This document shows positions 10,406 through 22,537 of a stretch of DNA of 25,584 bases, one piece after another; position 1 is the first letter of the stretch, and each line of letters starts with the position of its first letter. The notes beneath the pieces are model-generated. The model did not search any database. It saw only the letters and a program-made list of their open reading frames with translations, and was not told where the DNA came from. Location of the stretch: the NCBI GenBank assembly GCA_004151065.3, contig NWUY0300016713.1:44951-70534 (forward strand). Reading direction: 5' to 3'. The translations under genes and the position numbers were made by a program. The stretch comes from Larix sibirica (taxonomy: Eukaryota > Streptophyta > Pinopsida > Pinales > Pinaceae).

Positions 10406-11746
10406 CTTCTTACTAGAATATGACCCTGCTCGAGGCTTGCCATCCAGTTTAGATTCTCCCTGTTTTTTGTTGAATTGGAGCAACTTAGTGTCTTCTATAC
10501 TTTTTTGTCTCCCTAATTCCATTTCTCTTTCTACTTCCTGCTCCCGAAGTTGCCTCATCGATCTTCTACCCCTTGTGTTTGGAAAATCCTACAAGTCCAC
10601 ATGCTCCTGAGATGACGAGGATTCTAGAGAAAATATTTGAGGGATTACATTACTTTTTTTAACCCTGTCCGCCAGGTGTCTCCAGGGGCTGCGATCCTTC
10701 CAGCGCCACATCTTTCATATCCTTATTTGGGGAAGAGATGGAGGGATCGATGGGGATGTTTGCTGCAATAGCCTCTTCCACGGTCTCAGTGTTTACGTGG
10801 GTAGGAATTTCCCCTTCTTCCATAGCCAATGCTTGGAATTGATTGCTGGTTGAAACGTTTTTCTCAGTTTGCTCCTTTTCTTTGTTTGTCTCTTGTTGTG
10901 ACACAGTTGGTGCGGCGGTTGACTATACATTTTTCTGCCCTCTCTTCAATTTCTTCCATCCTTCCTCATGGTTCTATTCCTGGGCTTCAAAAGCAACTTT
11001 GGGGTAGTTTTTCATGAAATAGCCATACTCATGACATTTCTTACATTTAAAGGGTAGCTACTCATAGTCTACTTTTTGCAAATGTTCCCATCCCTCCATT
11101 TGTAAGTTAACTACTTATGGCAAACCTTTTTCCAAATCCACCTCAACACATATTCGAGCATAGGAGAACAATGGCCGTTTGGGCTTAGCTTTGTCAATGA
11201 AAGTGCCAAGAGCATTCCCAATAGCCTGCAAGGTTTCGTCATTCCAACAATGGAGTGGAAGATGAGGCAGGCGAACCCAAACAAGAACTGCAAAGGGAAC
11301 GTCTTTCTCTGGATCAAAGGAGAGACTCCAACAATTTAGATAGAGATCGTGGGTGCCTAGGAAGTATGGACCACTTCTGAAAACAAGATCATGATCAATT
11401 TTGTGTTCAAAAGAAAGGTAAAGAAGCCCTTACCACAAAAACAGTGTTGCAGTCCCCCAGAGATCAAGGGCATCCAATTTTTGTTAATCCAAGAATCCAT
11501 GGTTTTGGGTGAATGCTAGATCCCAATAAACTGACCAATTAAGCCTCTCTGACTCATAGCTAGGGCTTTCAGACGTGAAGCTACCAACATGATCTGGATC
11601 TGCGGAGCTACCTTTCTTTTAAGAAAGGCATCATTCAAGGGTAGGACGGCCAGCTGCAGTGACGAAGTTGTTGCTACTAGTGTGCGGAAGGCATCATCGA
11701 GGAGACACCTCTTATTAGTAGGACTCAGCTCTAGAGGAGGGTCCAT
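10403..11746 (-). pseudogene. LINE-A ORF1: DUF4283 / zinc-knuckle RNA-binding protein, broken
   Basis: ATG 11746 opens a Ser/Thr-rich N-terminus that passes into the DUF4283 start (SQRGLIGQFIGI, WINKNWMPLISGGLQ). After a frameshift near 11430 the domain continues with DLVFRSGPYFLGTHDLYL, VPFAVLVWVRLPHLPLHCW and ICVEVDLEKGLP. DUF4283 plus CCHC proteins bind the element RNA as a ribonucleoprotein. The zinc knuckle (11004-11045) reads CKKCHEYGYFMKNY; the usual GH and last Cys are both Tyr, so zinc binding is probably lost. An acidic linker follows (MEEGEIPTHVNTETVEEAIA), then a charged tail with TRGRRSMRQLREQEVEREME. Several stops and at least two frameshifts are present. Confidence 0.8.
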
Positions 11747-11850
11747 CGGGGCTGTGGGTGAGGCCCAGCGACTAAGACGAGAGCGTAGGCGACACTGGTT
11801 TAAACCCTAGCAGACCTTCGATTCATTCGAGTTTGTGTGTCCAGAATTGC
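11747..11850 (-). other. LINE-A 5' leader (approximate)
   Basis: About 70-100 bases upstream of the ORF1 ATG are GC-richer than the flank and contain no further coding sequence. The left neighbour, from about 11868, is the degraded 3' region of LINE-B copy 1. The exact 5' end of LINE-A is not resolvable because the second LINE-A copy in the window lacks this part. Confidence 0.4.
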
Positions 11851-11867
11851 AGATAATTAAATAATCA

Positions 11868-14800
11868 TTAAAGAAGTATATTATCTTCGACTAGGTCTCC
11901 CACCAGGAATTCCTTAAACTTGATCCTTCCATCCATCAATCCTAGTGCCTATTTGGACAGACCATCCGCCTCCACATTGTAACAACGACGGATGTGAGTA
12001 AAATCCAATTAGCCAGCCCTGATGATCAAATTTCAAACCTTAGCCAACTGGTGATGAAGGGAGAGAGGCTGCATTCCAGCAACACCACATGCCCAATTGA
12101 TTATGCACAGGGAGTCGCCAAATATATGTGAGATGTGAATATTCTGATTCTCCGTGAACCAGAGGAGTCCCCATAAGACAGAAGCTCCGAGCTAGTATTG
12201 GAGCCCCGCCCAGCACACATGCAGAGATGAAAGTAATGGTTACCGGGCAGTTTTAAAAGCATACCCGCCCCGCAAATGCCCTGTTGGGCCACACCATCGA
12301 ATAAACCAATAGGATAAGTTGCATGATCAATCGGCCAGGGAGGGACACAAATAAGATCAGGTATAGGTGCACAAACAGAATTAGCATGCCATGCATAGAT
12401 CCTCTCCACCATTAGTGCAATACATGGTTGAATTCCATTAAAAAGCAATCAATTACGTGCACACCAAACTTCCTAGAGGGTGAAAAAAGATATGAAAGTA
12501 TCATCCTGTAAATGATCAGAACAACCATCGAAATTTGCCACATTCGTAGGAAGATCCCAAATAGGAAGGGACTTCCATCATTCATAAAGGCAAGACCACA
12601 AATGCTGAAAGAAATCACATCGACCAAAGAGATGATTTATCTCCTCCACATCTCTTTTACACAACACACAAATGCCCGGACCATTGTATCCATGCCTTTG
12701 GAGATTGGTCCACGTTAGAATTTTATTATGCAGGAGAATCCAAACAAAAAAACTAACCTTCAAGGGAATACTGTTATGCCAAACCAAAGCGCCGGTGCCA
12801 AACACTCGCTGAGCTGTTGAATCCTTCATCAGACTGTCATAAGCTAAACTTGCTGTAATGGAACCTTTTAAAGAATTATCAGCCCAGATTAATCTATCAG
12901 GTTCCTCCATTAAGTGAATCCCTGCTCCAATCAATGCAAGATGATAAGTAGACCATTCCTCCATAAGCTCAGCAAAACAATCGGTGATCACGACCATCCC
13001 CCATCTATCAGAGTGTTCATCAGATGGTACCCACAGATGTTTCAAAACAAAAAAAACCCATTCTTGCAAAGCCACAATAAGGTCGTATGATAACCGAAAA
13101 CCTTCGTCAATCCCTAAGGTTGGATCAGACCTAATAGAGATCAATTCCCATTCCCAACAAAGAGAATGCTTGATAATAGGCATAGCTTTGAGCAGACTAC
13201 ACCATATAGTGGAACCACTGCTGAGAGTATGATTACAAGTACCCAACCATAAACCTGTCGCCAAACCTTTTAAGTATTTGGCTTGTATTGTGGTTCCCCA
13301 TAATCTTTTATCGAATAGACTACTCCATAAGCTCTTGGCACAAAGAGTTAAGTTGAAAGCACTCACGTGTTTTATGCCCCAGCCACCCAATAGTTTAGAT
13401 ATGGATAGGGTCTTCCAACAAGCCAGATGTATCTTGAAGGACCCAGGCCATCCTCCCCAAAGAAAATGAAAGATCAGCTGGAGGAGTTTATTAACAATAC
13501 TGACAGGGACCATGAAAAGGATGAACCAGTAAATGGGAATATGTTGGAAGACCGACTGAACCAAGACAAGTCGGCCCCCAAGGGTTAACCATTGACATGC
13601 CTAGGTATTGATCCATCGAGCCACCTTTTTAATCAACCAAAACTAGTCCTTCCGACCATATGAGTTGGGCTTGATAAAGAAACCAAGATACAGCAGGCCT
13701 TCATCCAATTTAACAAATTTATAAGGAAACAAGTCTTTCATAAAATCACAAAATGATAAATCGTCACACTGATATATGAAGGAGGATTTAGAATCATTAA
13801 TACCAAGACAAGAGGCATCACAAAAAATATCCAAAATTAAGTGGTACTGCATCCATTCGGATTTGGTGCCCATCCCAAATAGTAGAACGTCATCAACGAA
13901 AAAAAGATGGGAGATAAACAAAGATCTGGAAACATGTATATCGGAGAGAAGCCCTCTCAATTTTTCCTTATGAATCAATTGGCTAAAACCTTCCATAGCA
14001 ATAATAAAATGATATGGGGATAATGGACATCCTTTCCTAAGCCCTTGGTTTCCATGAAAGAAATTAGAAGGTGTACCATTGATGAGAACAACGAAACTGG
14101 TTGAAGAGTAGAAGTCATAAATCCGGTTAACCACCTCCGCTGAAAGCCCAATATAGATCAGAATGAACTGGAGGAAGTCCTAGTCAACATAGTCATAATC
14201 ATTCTATATATCAAGTTTGAGAATGAAGGCAGTCAGTTTCTTAGCTTTAATGGAATGCAAGCATTCTTGTGTGACCCCCATTGCATCAGATATTTTACGG
14301 TTATGTAGAAATGGAATTGTTCCCTGGAAACAAACAGGCCCAAAATCGACTTGATACGATCAACAATGACCTTGGTAATAACCTTAAACAAAGTTTGCAC
14401 AACAAAATTGGGCGATATTCATCAAATTTAGTAGGCTTATCCACCTTAGGGATTAGAGTGATAAAGGTGTGGTTCAGCTGGTGAGAGATCCAAGCCTTGG
14501 AGCGGGACTCGTCAATGGCCATCGTCAACTCATCCCCCAAGATGTCAAAAAAATGAATATAGATCTCCATCATCATCCCATCAGGTCCTGGGCTCTTATC
14601 GCTACTAAAACACTTTAAAATATTATTTACTTCCTCCTTAGAAACCGGGCGATCAATCACCCGAGCATCCTCTTCAGAGAAATATCGTGGATAGTTTCCA
14701 ACCGTTTCAAGCTGATGAATTATCCAAGGTTCCCTCTGCTTGGTATAAACCCCCCGAAAGTGATCATGAGCAACCTCTTTAATGAAGTTTTCATTGGTTA

Positions 14801-15970
14801 ATAGTAGTTTATCATTATCCATAACATCCCAGATAGCATTTTGAAGGTGCCTCTAGTTGAAAAATCTCTGGAGATACTCAGTATTACAGTCACCCGCCAA
14901 GATCCAGATAGCACGGCTCTTCTGCCTCTAGTCCTCTTCAAAAAATAAGAGAATCCGATCCTTATCCGCAAGAAGATCAGCCAAATATGAGCACTGCTCA
15001 ACCAAGATCGGAAAAAGGTCCGAATCAGCATGGAATTTTTAGATTTTGTCCTCAATGTCCTCCAATTCTATGAGGTCCCTTGAATTCTTGATCTTCACCC
15101 ACGATGATATCAGGGGGCTCAACTTGTGCAACTTGTGAGTGAATCTGACTAATGATGGAGCTCTGTCAGACACGTTCAGCTTCTCCCAAGTCTCACGAAA
15201 CCAGCAACAAAACTCAGGGTCTTTTAAAATTCCTGAATTGAACTTGAAAGGGAAATTGACAGGCCGATTCCCTAAATCCAGCTGTAAAATAACCACCTTG
15301 TGATATGATATTCCCACCACATATGACCATGAATGATACTTACCAAATAGATCACATAGATCCTCCGCGAGCAAGAAACGATCCAAATGATTTCCTACAT
15401 AGCCATCCCCACAGCGACCATTAGACCAAGTCGTATACAAAGTGTGGGGAACCACATTCACCAAATGTGATTTCTCAAATAGATCAGTGAAAAACAAAAC
15501 CAAAGGGCCGAAACCTTTCCGGAACCCCAAACCTCATGAAGGGACAATGTTAGATTAAGGTCACCAACAAGAATAAGATAGGGATCACTGAGAAGTCCCG
15601 TAGACTCAAGTCTCTCCCAGAAATCCCTTCTCCCAGAGTAAGGGCCATAAATGTTCAACACACGGATCTTACAGTCACATCCGCGAAAAAAACCTTCAAC
15701 TAAAATACTAGCACAAGAGACAAATGAACTAAAGTCCACAAGCATGGGGTCCCAAGCTACCAAAGTGCCCTCCAAGTGCCCACAGGCATCCAAAGCACAA
15801 ACACACCACAACGGCTTCAATTTAAGGAAGAAAGAGATGGCATCATCGACACAAATCATGGTTTCTTTCAAAAGCATCGATGTAGGTTTAGTCAGCTCTA
15901 AGAAGCGTTTAAGAGCTGTTCTCTTGGGGCCCCTTCCGAGGCCCTAGACATTGAAGGAGACAAGTTGCAT
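11868..15970 (-). pseudogene. LINE-B copy 1 ORF2: endonuclease-RT-RNase H, inactivated
   Basis: The ATG at 15970-15968 overlaps the ORF1 TAA by one base. Codon 9 is already a stop (SFNV then TAG where copy 2 has CGG). The endonuclease continues with LLKET (usual LLQET), NIYGPYSGRRDFWERL, GDLN (15560-15562 encodes the Asp, kept) and ISYHK, where the Asp of SDH is Tyr. Frameshifts lie near 15500, near 14390 (one base missing versus copy 2), near 13600 and near 12175 in RNase H. RT has KSPGPDGM, GLRKGCPLSP and FFVDDVLLF (13889-13900). The zf-RVT segment is well kept (GICVLCKRDVEEINHLFGRC). RNase H has YPIGLFDGV, SSELL and, after the frameshift, a GDSL motif with its Asp (12114-12116). Confidence 0.88.
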
Positions 15971-15972
15971 TA
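15968..15972 (-). promoter_or_regulatory. LINE-B copy 1 stop-start overlap (TAATG)
   Basis: The ORF1 C-terminus (PAPFPVP) ends in TAA at 15972-15970 and the ORF2 ATG is 15970-15968, sharing one A. The same arrangement occurs in copy 2 at 22533-22537. UAAUG is the junction shown to couple ORF1 and ORF2 translation in the silkworm LINE SART1; a similar role here is inference. Confidence 0.75.
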
Positions 15973-16940
15973 AGGGACGGGAAATGGGGCAGGAATACCT
16001 CTAAGAGCCTGGTTGGGAGATGACCGGTTGAGAACTTTATCAAATAAGGAGGTGGCAGGAGGGTTCACAGAACGGCCCAGTGGGACGGAAGGGGGAGACA
16101 CCCCCTTATCAGTCACGGAATCCTTCTTCTTTTTACGTGCTTTTTGGATAGTCAGATTTCCCCTAGGGTTAGGAAAAATGAATCCCTTCGAGAGGTCCGA
16201 AGCAGGGACATAGGGAAAAGAGTTCAAAGGGGTAAGGTGTTTGATCAATTGCTGAGTAAGTGCAGGGGAGTCAGAGATGGGCGACGAAGAGAGAGATCAC
16301 AGAGCATGGCGCCACTGACGGAGAAACAATAGCAGTAAGGGGGAGAGAAGTGGGAACAACGCCAAACTCATAGGTATCATATCATTGCCCAATAGGTTTT
16401 TCATAGGGTGCAGCCATATCACCACTTGAGCATGGGTCCATCCCAAGGGAGGTCCCCCCATCGAAGACCGGGAAGGTCACTGCCGGTCCCAACCGATGGT
16501 ATCCCTCCACTAAATCAGAATGGGCCAATAATGATAGAGCCTCTGAAATGTCTACCTTGGAAAGAAATTTTAATAAAAAGGGTACAGCCTGAGAAAACTT
16601 ACCCAACATGGCCAAAGTGGAGTGCTGGTCCAAAGGCAAGGAGTCTCAGATCCCTTCATCAAGGGTATCTACTTGTTCGACAGTGCTCGCTTGATGCGAC
16701 AAATCCACAGCATGTAACCAAAAACAATCTTTGGAGTAACCAACCCTAAGGCATTTGTGACAGTAGAAAGTGATTTTCCAGTAGTCTAACTACTGTATAA
16801 AAGAACCACCCTCGTAAACGATTTCAATTTCACCCGACAGACCATCAGATGAATCAATTTCCATGAGCATTCGGGGAGAACGCCTCTCATCCCCTGTAAC
16901 GTCCCCACCCATCATACCAGTGCAATGGAGAGGATCGTGA
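15970..16940 (-). pseudogene. LINE-B copy 1 ORF1, C-terminal half only
   Basis: Homologous to the ORF1 of copy 2 (22535-24155). Present are the end of the DUF4283 region (SPRMLMEIDSSDGL near 16860), the zinc knuckle (about 16719-16762) reading CHKCLRVGYSKDCF, where the His of the CCHC is Tyr (TAC at 16736-16738) and the last Cys is displaced by one residue, a Ser/Gly/Pro-rich linker, and a basic patch (KARKKKKDS) near 16130 before the PAPFPVP end. A frameshift lies between the knuckle part and the C-terminal part (16248 versus 16639 frames). Upstream sequence is missing, so it cannot be translated from its own start. Confidence 0.8.
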
Positions 16941-16970
16941 TGCTAAAACTGGGCAATTGGCCCCGTTACA
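16895..16970. repeat. Short inverted motif TGTAACG...CGTTACA at the LINE-B copy 1 break
   Basis: TGTAACGTCCCC starts at 16895 and GGCCCCGTTACA ends at 16970, giving a 7-base perfect terminal inversion around 76 bases, located where homology to LINE-B copy 2 breaks. TGTAAC-type ends also occur in plant Ty3 LTRs. However, the interior retains weak similarity to LINE-B ORF1 around CAGTGCAATGGA, so this may be chance. Confidence 0.25.
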
Positions 16971-17231
16971 TACTAAATAAAAACAACCACATATATAGAA
17001 AGACAGGCATNATCAATAATGGAAAATATATTGACAAAGAAGAGAGCTTGCAAACTTTAAAAGTGAGAAGAAGGCGAGGGGTTTATCTTCTCTTCTAAAC
17101 ACGCAAGAGAAAATCGAGTGAGCAGACCAGAACAATGAAAGTCAAGTAATACAATCTACAATCTCTACAATTAAAGAATATAATACCTATATGGAGAAAC
17201 TATAGCACGTAGATATAATGATACCAATAGA
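16971..17231. other. Intergenic, nothing recognised
   Basis: A-rich sequence without an open frame of note. It contains one undetermined base at 17011 and lies between the truncated LINE-B copy 1 and the kinase-like fragment. Confidence 0.5.
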
Positions 17232-17879
<648 letters not shown>

Positions 17880-18057
17880 TAGGGCTATGACACCACTAAC
17901 AGGCATGGGATAACTCCAATGCTTGAATGAATAGTATTGACATAAACCTCATATAAATACATGAAAATGTGACCTTTGGTTTCATCTTCCAAGAGGTCTC
18001 TTGGACTTCTCCTACAACTCTTCATATTTCCTAATAATAAAGATTAAGTTTCTAACA
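17880..18057 (-). mobile_element. Probable copia-type LTR remnant
   Basis: On the minus strand the segment starts TGTTAGAAACTTAATC at 18057, resembling the LTR start TGTTGGATACCTAATC at 25524. About 145 bases in, it shares AACTCCAATGCTTG (plus strand, 17912-17925) with the right-hand LTR (25347-25360, about 177 bases in); weaker matches such as the TTTCATCTTCCAA segment lie between. Order and spacing agree, so this looks like a diverged solo or partial LTR of a related family. No polypurine tract precedes it and the far end is not resolved. Confidence 0.4.
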
Positions 18058-18127
18058 ATATCTCTAAATTTGTGTGTCCCATTGATTGAATTCGATAACT
18101 TATCAACATTAATATTCTATTAAATTG

Positions 18128-18420
18128 TTTTTTTTCCAAGGCGAAAAAAATATCTTTTATTAAATAGGAAAAAGACGTGTCATACAATCACTTCCAACAC
18201 CCTACAGGGCCAAAAGATGAGATTATCCACATACAGGGATTCTATATGTAATACTTATATTCCTTTTTTAAACATCACCTACGTGACAATATCTATGTCA
18301 TAGAGCACAGGATACATATAATTAAGGTTGAACCCAAAACTGGTGGCAACTTTGAACCGCAGATAGCATATGAAACATGCAGCGATCGACCGAGTCGAAG
18401 AACATTGAACCATAATATGG
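18128..18420 (-). other. LINE-B copy 2 3' untranslated region and A8 tail
   Basis: Between the RNase H end (stop at 18421) and the T8 run lies about 285 bases with no coding character. In element sense it ends with an AATAAA-like motif, a short T-rich stretch, then A8. This part is absent from copy 1. Confidence 0.6.
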
Positions 18421-21400
18421 TCAACAGAAGAAGAGTACATCATCTTCGACCAGCGCTCCCGCCAGGAATTCTTTATACTTGATCCTACCATCCATCAGTT
18501 CCAGCGCCTGTTTGGACAAGCCGTCCGCCTCCACACTGTAACAACAATAGATGAGTGTAAAATTCAAATGGCTAGCCCTGAGGATCATATTACATACCTT
18601 AGCCAACCAGTGTTCGAGAGATAGAGGCCGCAATCCAGCGGAACCACATGCCCAGTTGATTATGCATAGGGAGTTGCCGAAAATGTGTGAGATGTGAATA
18701 TTTCGATTCTCCGCGAACCAGAGGAGGCCCCATAAGGCCAGAAGCTCCGATCGAGTATTGGAGCCCTGCCCAACACACATGTAGAGATGAAAGTAATGGT
18801 TACCGGACAGTTTTAAAATCATACCTGCCCCGTAGATGCCCAACCGGGCCGCACCGTCGAAGAAACCAATAGGATACATGACATGATCATCCGGCCAGGG
18901 CGGGGCACAGGTAAGGTCACGAACAAGTGCACAAACAACATTAGCATGCTAGGTGTAGATCCTTGCCACCAACAGTGCAATACATGGTTGATTTACATTA
19001 AATAGCAGTTGATTGCAAGCACACCAAACTTCCCAGAGGGTGAAAAAAGCAATGTAAGTATCATCCTGTGAATGATAAGAAAAACCGTCTAAATTTGCCA
19101 CAGTCGAAGGCAGATCCCAATCAAGAAGGGACTTCCATTGTTCGCGCAGGCAAGACCACACATGCTGAAAAAAATTGCATCGACCAAATAGATGATTAAT
19201 CTCCTATTCATCCCTTCTACACAGCAAACAAATGCCCGAGCCATTGAATCCATGCCTTTGAAGATTGTTCCATGTTAGAATTTTATTATGCAAGAGAAGC
19301 CAAACAAAACAGCTAACCTTCAAGGGAATCCTGTTATTCCAGACCAAAGCACCCATGCCAGACACCCACTGAACCGTCAAATCCCTCACCAGATTGTCAT
19401 ATGCTAAACTCGTTGTAACGGTACCTTGTAAAGGATTGTTAGCCCAGATAAATCTATCAGGTTCCTCCATTAAGTGAATCCCTGCTCCAAGCAAAGCTAG
19501 TCGATAAATAGACCATTCCTCGATAAGCTCAACAGGAAAATTAGTGATCTCGACCATCCCCCACCTGTCAGATCCTCAGATGGTACCCACAAGTGTTTGA
19601 AAACAAAAAAACCCCGATCTTGCAAAGCCACAATTATGTCATAGGATAACTGAAAACCTTCATCCATCCCTAAGATCAACTCAGACCCAATGGAGATCAT
19701 ATTACCATGACCGACCTTCCAGCAAAGAGAACGCTTGATAATAGGCATAGCTTTGAGCATACTATGCCATATAGTGGAACCACATCCGAGAGTACCATTG
19801 CAAGTACCCAAGCATAAACCAATCTCCAAACCTTTTAAGTATTTGGCCTGTACAGTGATTCCCCATAACCCTTTTTCGAAAAGACAACGCCATAAGCTCT
19901 TGGCACATAGAGCTAAGTTGAAATCCCTCAGGTCTTTAATGCTCCAACCACCTAGCAGTTTAGGTCTAGAGAGGATCTTCCAACAAGCTAGGTGTATCTT
20001 GAAGGACCTAGGCCGTCCTCCCCAAAGAAAACAAAAGATCATCTAACGCAACTTGTTTACAATACTGACAGGGACCATGAAAAGACTGAACTAGTAAACG
20101 GGAATAGATTGCAAGACCGACTGAACCAAGATGAGCCGACCTCCTAGGTAACCATCGAGACGACCAGGTGTTGATTCTCCGAGCCACCTTTTTAATCAAC
20201 CGTAACCAGTCCTTCCGACCATACGAGTTGGGCTTGATAAAGAAACCAAGATACAACAGGGATTCACCCAATTTAACAAATTTATAAGGAAATGGGTCTT
20301 TCATAAAATCACAAAATGATAAATCATCACACTAATACGTGAAGGAGGATTTAGAGTCATTAATACCAACGCCGGAGGAATCACACAATATATCTAGGAT
20401 TAAGTGGTACTGCATCTATTCAGCTTTGGTGCCCTTCCCAAAAAGTAGAACGTCGTCAACGAAAAAAAGATGGGAGATAAACAAAGATCTGACCACATGT
20501 ACACCAGAGAGAAGCCCACTCAATTTTGCCTTATGAATCAATTGGCTAAATCCTTCCATAGCCAAAATAAAAAGGTACGGGGATAACGAGCATCCCTGCC
20601 TAAGCCCTTTGTTGCCATGAAAGAAATTAGTAGGCGAACCATTGATGAGCATTGCGAAACTGGCAGAAGAGTAACAGGCATAAATCCACTTAACCACCTT
20701 CGTCGAAAGACCAATCTGGATCAGAATGAAGCGTAGGAAGTCCCAGTCAACACAATCATAAGCCTTATGCAGATCAAGTTTAAGAATAAAGGCATTCAAT
20801 TTCTTAACTTTTATGGAATGCAAGCATTCCTGAGCAACCCCCACCGCATCAGAGATTTGTCGGTTCTGAAGGAAAGCGAATTGTCCCTGGAAACAAAATG
20901 GCCCAGGATCGGCTTGATACGTTCAACAATGACCTTGGTAATAACCTTATAACAAAGATTGCACAACGATATTGGACGATATTCATCAAATTTTGTTGGC
21001 TTATCCACCTTAGGAATCAGAGTGATAAAGGTACGGTTCAACTGATGTGGGATCCAAGCCTTGGAGCGGGACTCGTCAATGGCCAACATCAGTTCGTCCC
21101 CCAAGATGTCAAAGAAGTGCATATAGAGCTCCGTGGTCATCCCATCAGGGCCCGGGCTCTTGTCGCTACTAAAGCCTTTTAAAATATTATTTACTTCCTC
21201 CTTAGTAACCGGGCGATCAATCACCTGGGCATCCTCTTCAAAGAAGTATCGAGGAAAGTTTCCAACCGTTCCAAGCTGTTGTAATAGCCCAAGTTCATTC
21301 TGCTTGGTATAAACCCCCCGAAAGTGATGAAGAGTGGCCTCTTTAATGGAGCTTTCATCGGTAACCAAAAGGTTATCATTATCCATAACATCCCATATAA

Positions 21401-22535
21401 CATTATGAAGGCGCCATTGGTTGGCAAATCTCTGGAAATACTTAGTATTACGATCACCCGCCAAGAGCCAGGTAGCACGGCTCTTCAACCTCCACTCCTC
21501 TTCAATAAATAAAAGGATCCGTTCCTTAGCCGCAAGTAGATTGTCCAAATAAGAGCGTTGCTCAATCGAGATCGGAAAGAGGTTCGAATCAACATGGAAT
21601 TTTCGGATTTTACCCTCAATGTCCTCCAATTCCAAGAGGTCCCTTGACTTCTTGATCTTCACCCATGACCGAATCAGGGATCTCAGCTTGTGTAACTTTT
21701 GAGTGAAACCGACTAATGATGGAGCTCTATCAGGTAGGTTCAGTTTCTCCAAGTTTCCCGAAACCAGCAACAGAACTCAGGGTCTTTTAAGAGTCCCAAA
21801 TTGAACTTGAAAGGGAAATTTACAGGTCAATTCCCAAAATCCAGCTGTAATATAACCGCCTTGTGATCCAAAATACCCACCGCGTATGACCACGAATGAT
21901 ACTTACCAAATAGATCACAAAGATCCTCTGCGAGCAGAAAACGATCCAAATGCTCGCCTACATAGTCAACCCCACAACGTCCATTAGACCAAGTCGGATA
22001 CAAAGTGTGGGGAATCACATCCACCAAATGTGATTTATCAAAAAGATAAGAGAAAAACGCAGCCAGAGGGTCCAAAATTCTTCCAAAACCCCAAACCTCA
22101 TCAGGGCACAACGTTAGATTACTGTTGCCAACAAGAATAAGAGAGGGATCACTGAGAAGTCCCGTAGACTCAAGTCTCTCCCAGAAATCCCTTCTCCCAG
22201 AGTAAGGGCCATAAACATTCAACACACGGATTTTAGGGTCACATCCGTGAAAAAAAACCTTCAACTAAAATACCGGCACAAGAGACAAATGAGCTAAAGT
22301 CTGTTAGCATGGGGTCCCATGCTACCAAAGTGCCCCTCGAGTGCCCGCAGGCATCCATAGCACAAACACGCTAATGCGGCTTCAGCTTAAGGAAGAAAGC
22401 GATAGCATCATCGACACAAATCATGGTTTCTTGCAAAAGCAGTAATGCAGGTTTAGACAGCTCTAGGAAGCGTTTAAGAGCTGCTCTCTTGGGGCCCCTG
22501 CCGAGGCCCCGAACGTTGAAGGAGACAAGCTGCAT
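18421..22535 (-). pseudogene. LINE-B copy 2 ORF2: endonuclease-RT-RNase H, inactivated
   Basis: ATG 22535-22533 (MQLVSFNVRGLGRG) overlaps the ORF1 TAA. The endonuclease has LLQETMICVDDAI, a TAG at 22371-22373 where copy 1 has TGG, an A8 versus A7 run near 22249 that shifts frame, GNSN in place of GDxN (Asp codon now AAC at 22124-22126), and LDHK. RT spans about 21200-20400: KSPGPDGMTTELY, YRPISLCNLCYKVITK, LDLHKAYDCVDWDFL, GLRQGCSLSP and FFVDDVLLF (20452-20463, FADD-type with Val). A frameshift near 20890 splits RT. The C-terminal part (FLWGGRPRSFKIHLACWK, zf-RVT GICLLCRRD) leads to RNase H (FFDGAARLGIYGAGM, SELLALW, GNSLCI with Asp lost at 18673-18675, EADGLSKQAL). Total length is about 1,370 codons. 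Confidence 0.9.
18430..18880 (-). other. LINE-B copy 2 RNase H domain
   Basis: This is an uninterrupted RVT_3-type RNase H frame. Catalytic Asp 1 (FFDGAA), Glu (RSELLALW) and the C-terminal Asp (VEADGLSK) are present; the third acidic position, Asp in copy 1 (GDSL), is Asn here (GNSL), one G-to-A change. The frame ends at 18421 after LVEDDVLFFC. Confidence 0.85.
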
Positions 22536-22537
22536 TA
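22533..22537 (-). promoter_or_regulatory. LINE-B copy 2 stop-start overlap (TAATG)
   Basis: The ORF1 end PSPFPVP is followed by TAA (22537-22535), whose final A begins the ORF2 ATG (22535-22533). It is identical in arrangement to copy 1, so it was present in the family progenitor. Confidence 0.78.

Larger units (their letters stand above)
4925..11850 (-). mobile_element. LINE family A, near full-length L1-type non-LTR retrotransposon (dead)
   Basis: Reading leftwards the element has a short leader (11747-11850), ORF1 with DUF4283 and a zinc knuckle (10403-11746), ORF2 with endonuclease, RT, zf-RVT and RNase H (6158-10403), about 1.2 kb of 3' sequence that includes a coiled-coil-like frame, and A9 tracts at its 3' end (T-runs 4926-4934 and 4951-4959). 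This order is that of plant L1 elements, which retrotranspose by target-primed reverse transcription. Most of ORF2 stays in one frame broken by stop codons, so decay is moderate. No clear target-site duplication was found; the 5' boundary is an estimate placed where the GC-richer leader gives way to AT-rich sequence next to LINE-B copy 1. Confidence 0.85.
11868..16940 (-). mobile_element. LINE family B, copy 1 (both ends incomplete)
   Basis: This is a second L1-type LINE family, clearly different in sequence from LINE-A and repeated at 18128-24600. Copy 1 aligns with copy 2 from the end of ORF2 (11868, equivalent to about 18420) to the middle of ORF1 (about 16885, weaker to about 16940). It lacks the roughly 290-base 3' region and A-tail present in copy 2, and the 5' half of ORF1 plus leader. 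The missing 3' part is not found on the far side of LINE-A near 4925, so a simple nested insertion is not supported; deletion at the junction is more likely. Confidence 0.85.

Noticed and set aside
11868-11890. LINE-A inserted cleanly into LINE-B copy 1
   Set aside because: The missing LINE-B 3' sequence does not reappear left of 4925, so a simple nested insertion is not supported.
12412-12627. Minus-strand open frame of 71 codons
   Set aside because: It overlaps the real ORF2 frame, which reads from 13564 through to 12448 with stops and aligns to copy 2.
14798-15055. Minus-strand open frame of 85 codons in LINE-B copy 1
   Set aside because: It is an alternate frame of the ORF2 linker; the true frame, matched to copy 2 at about 21600-21230, is offset and carries stops.
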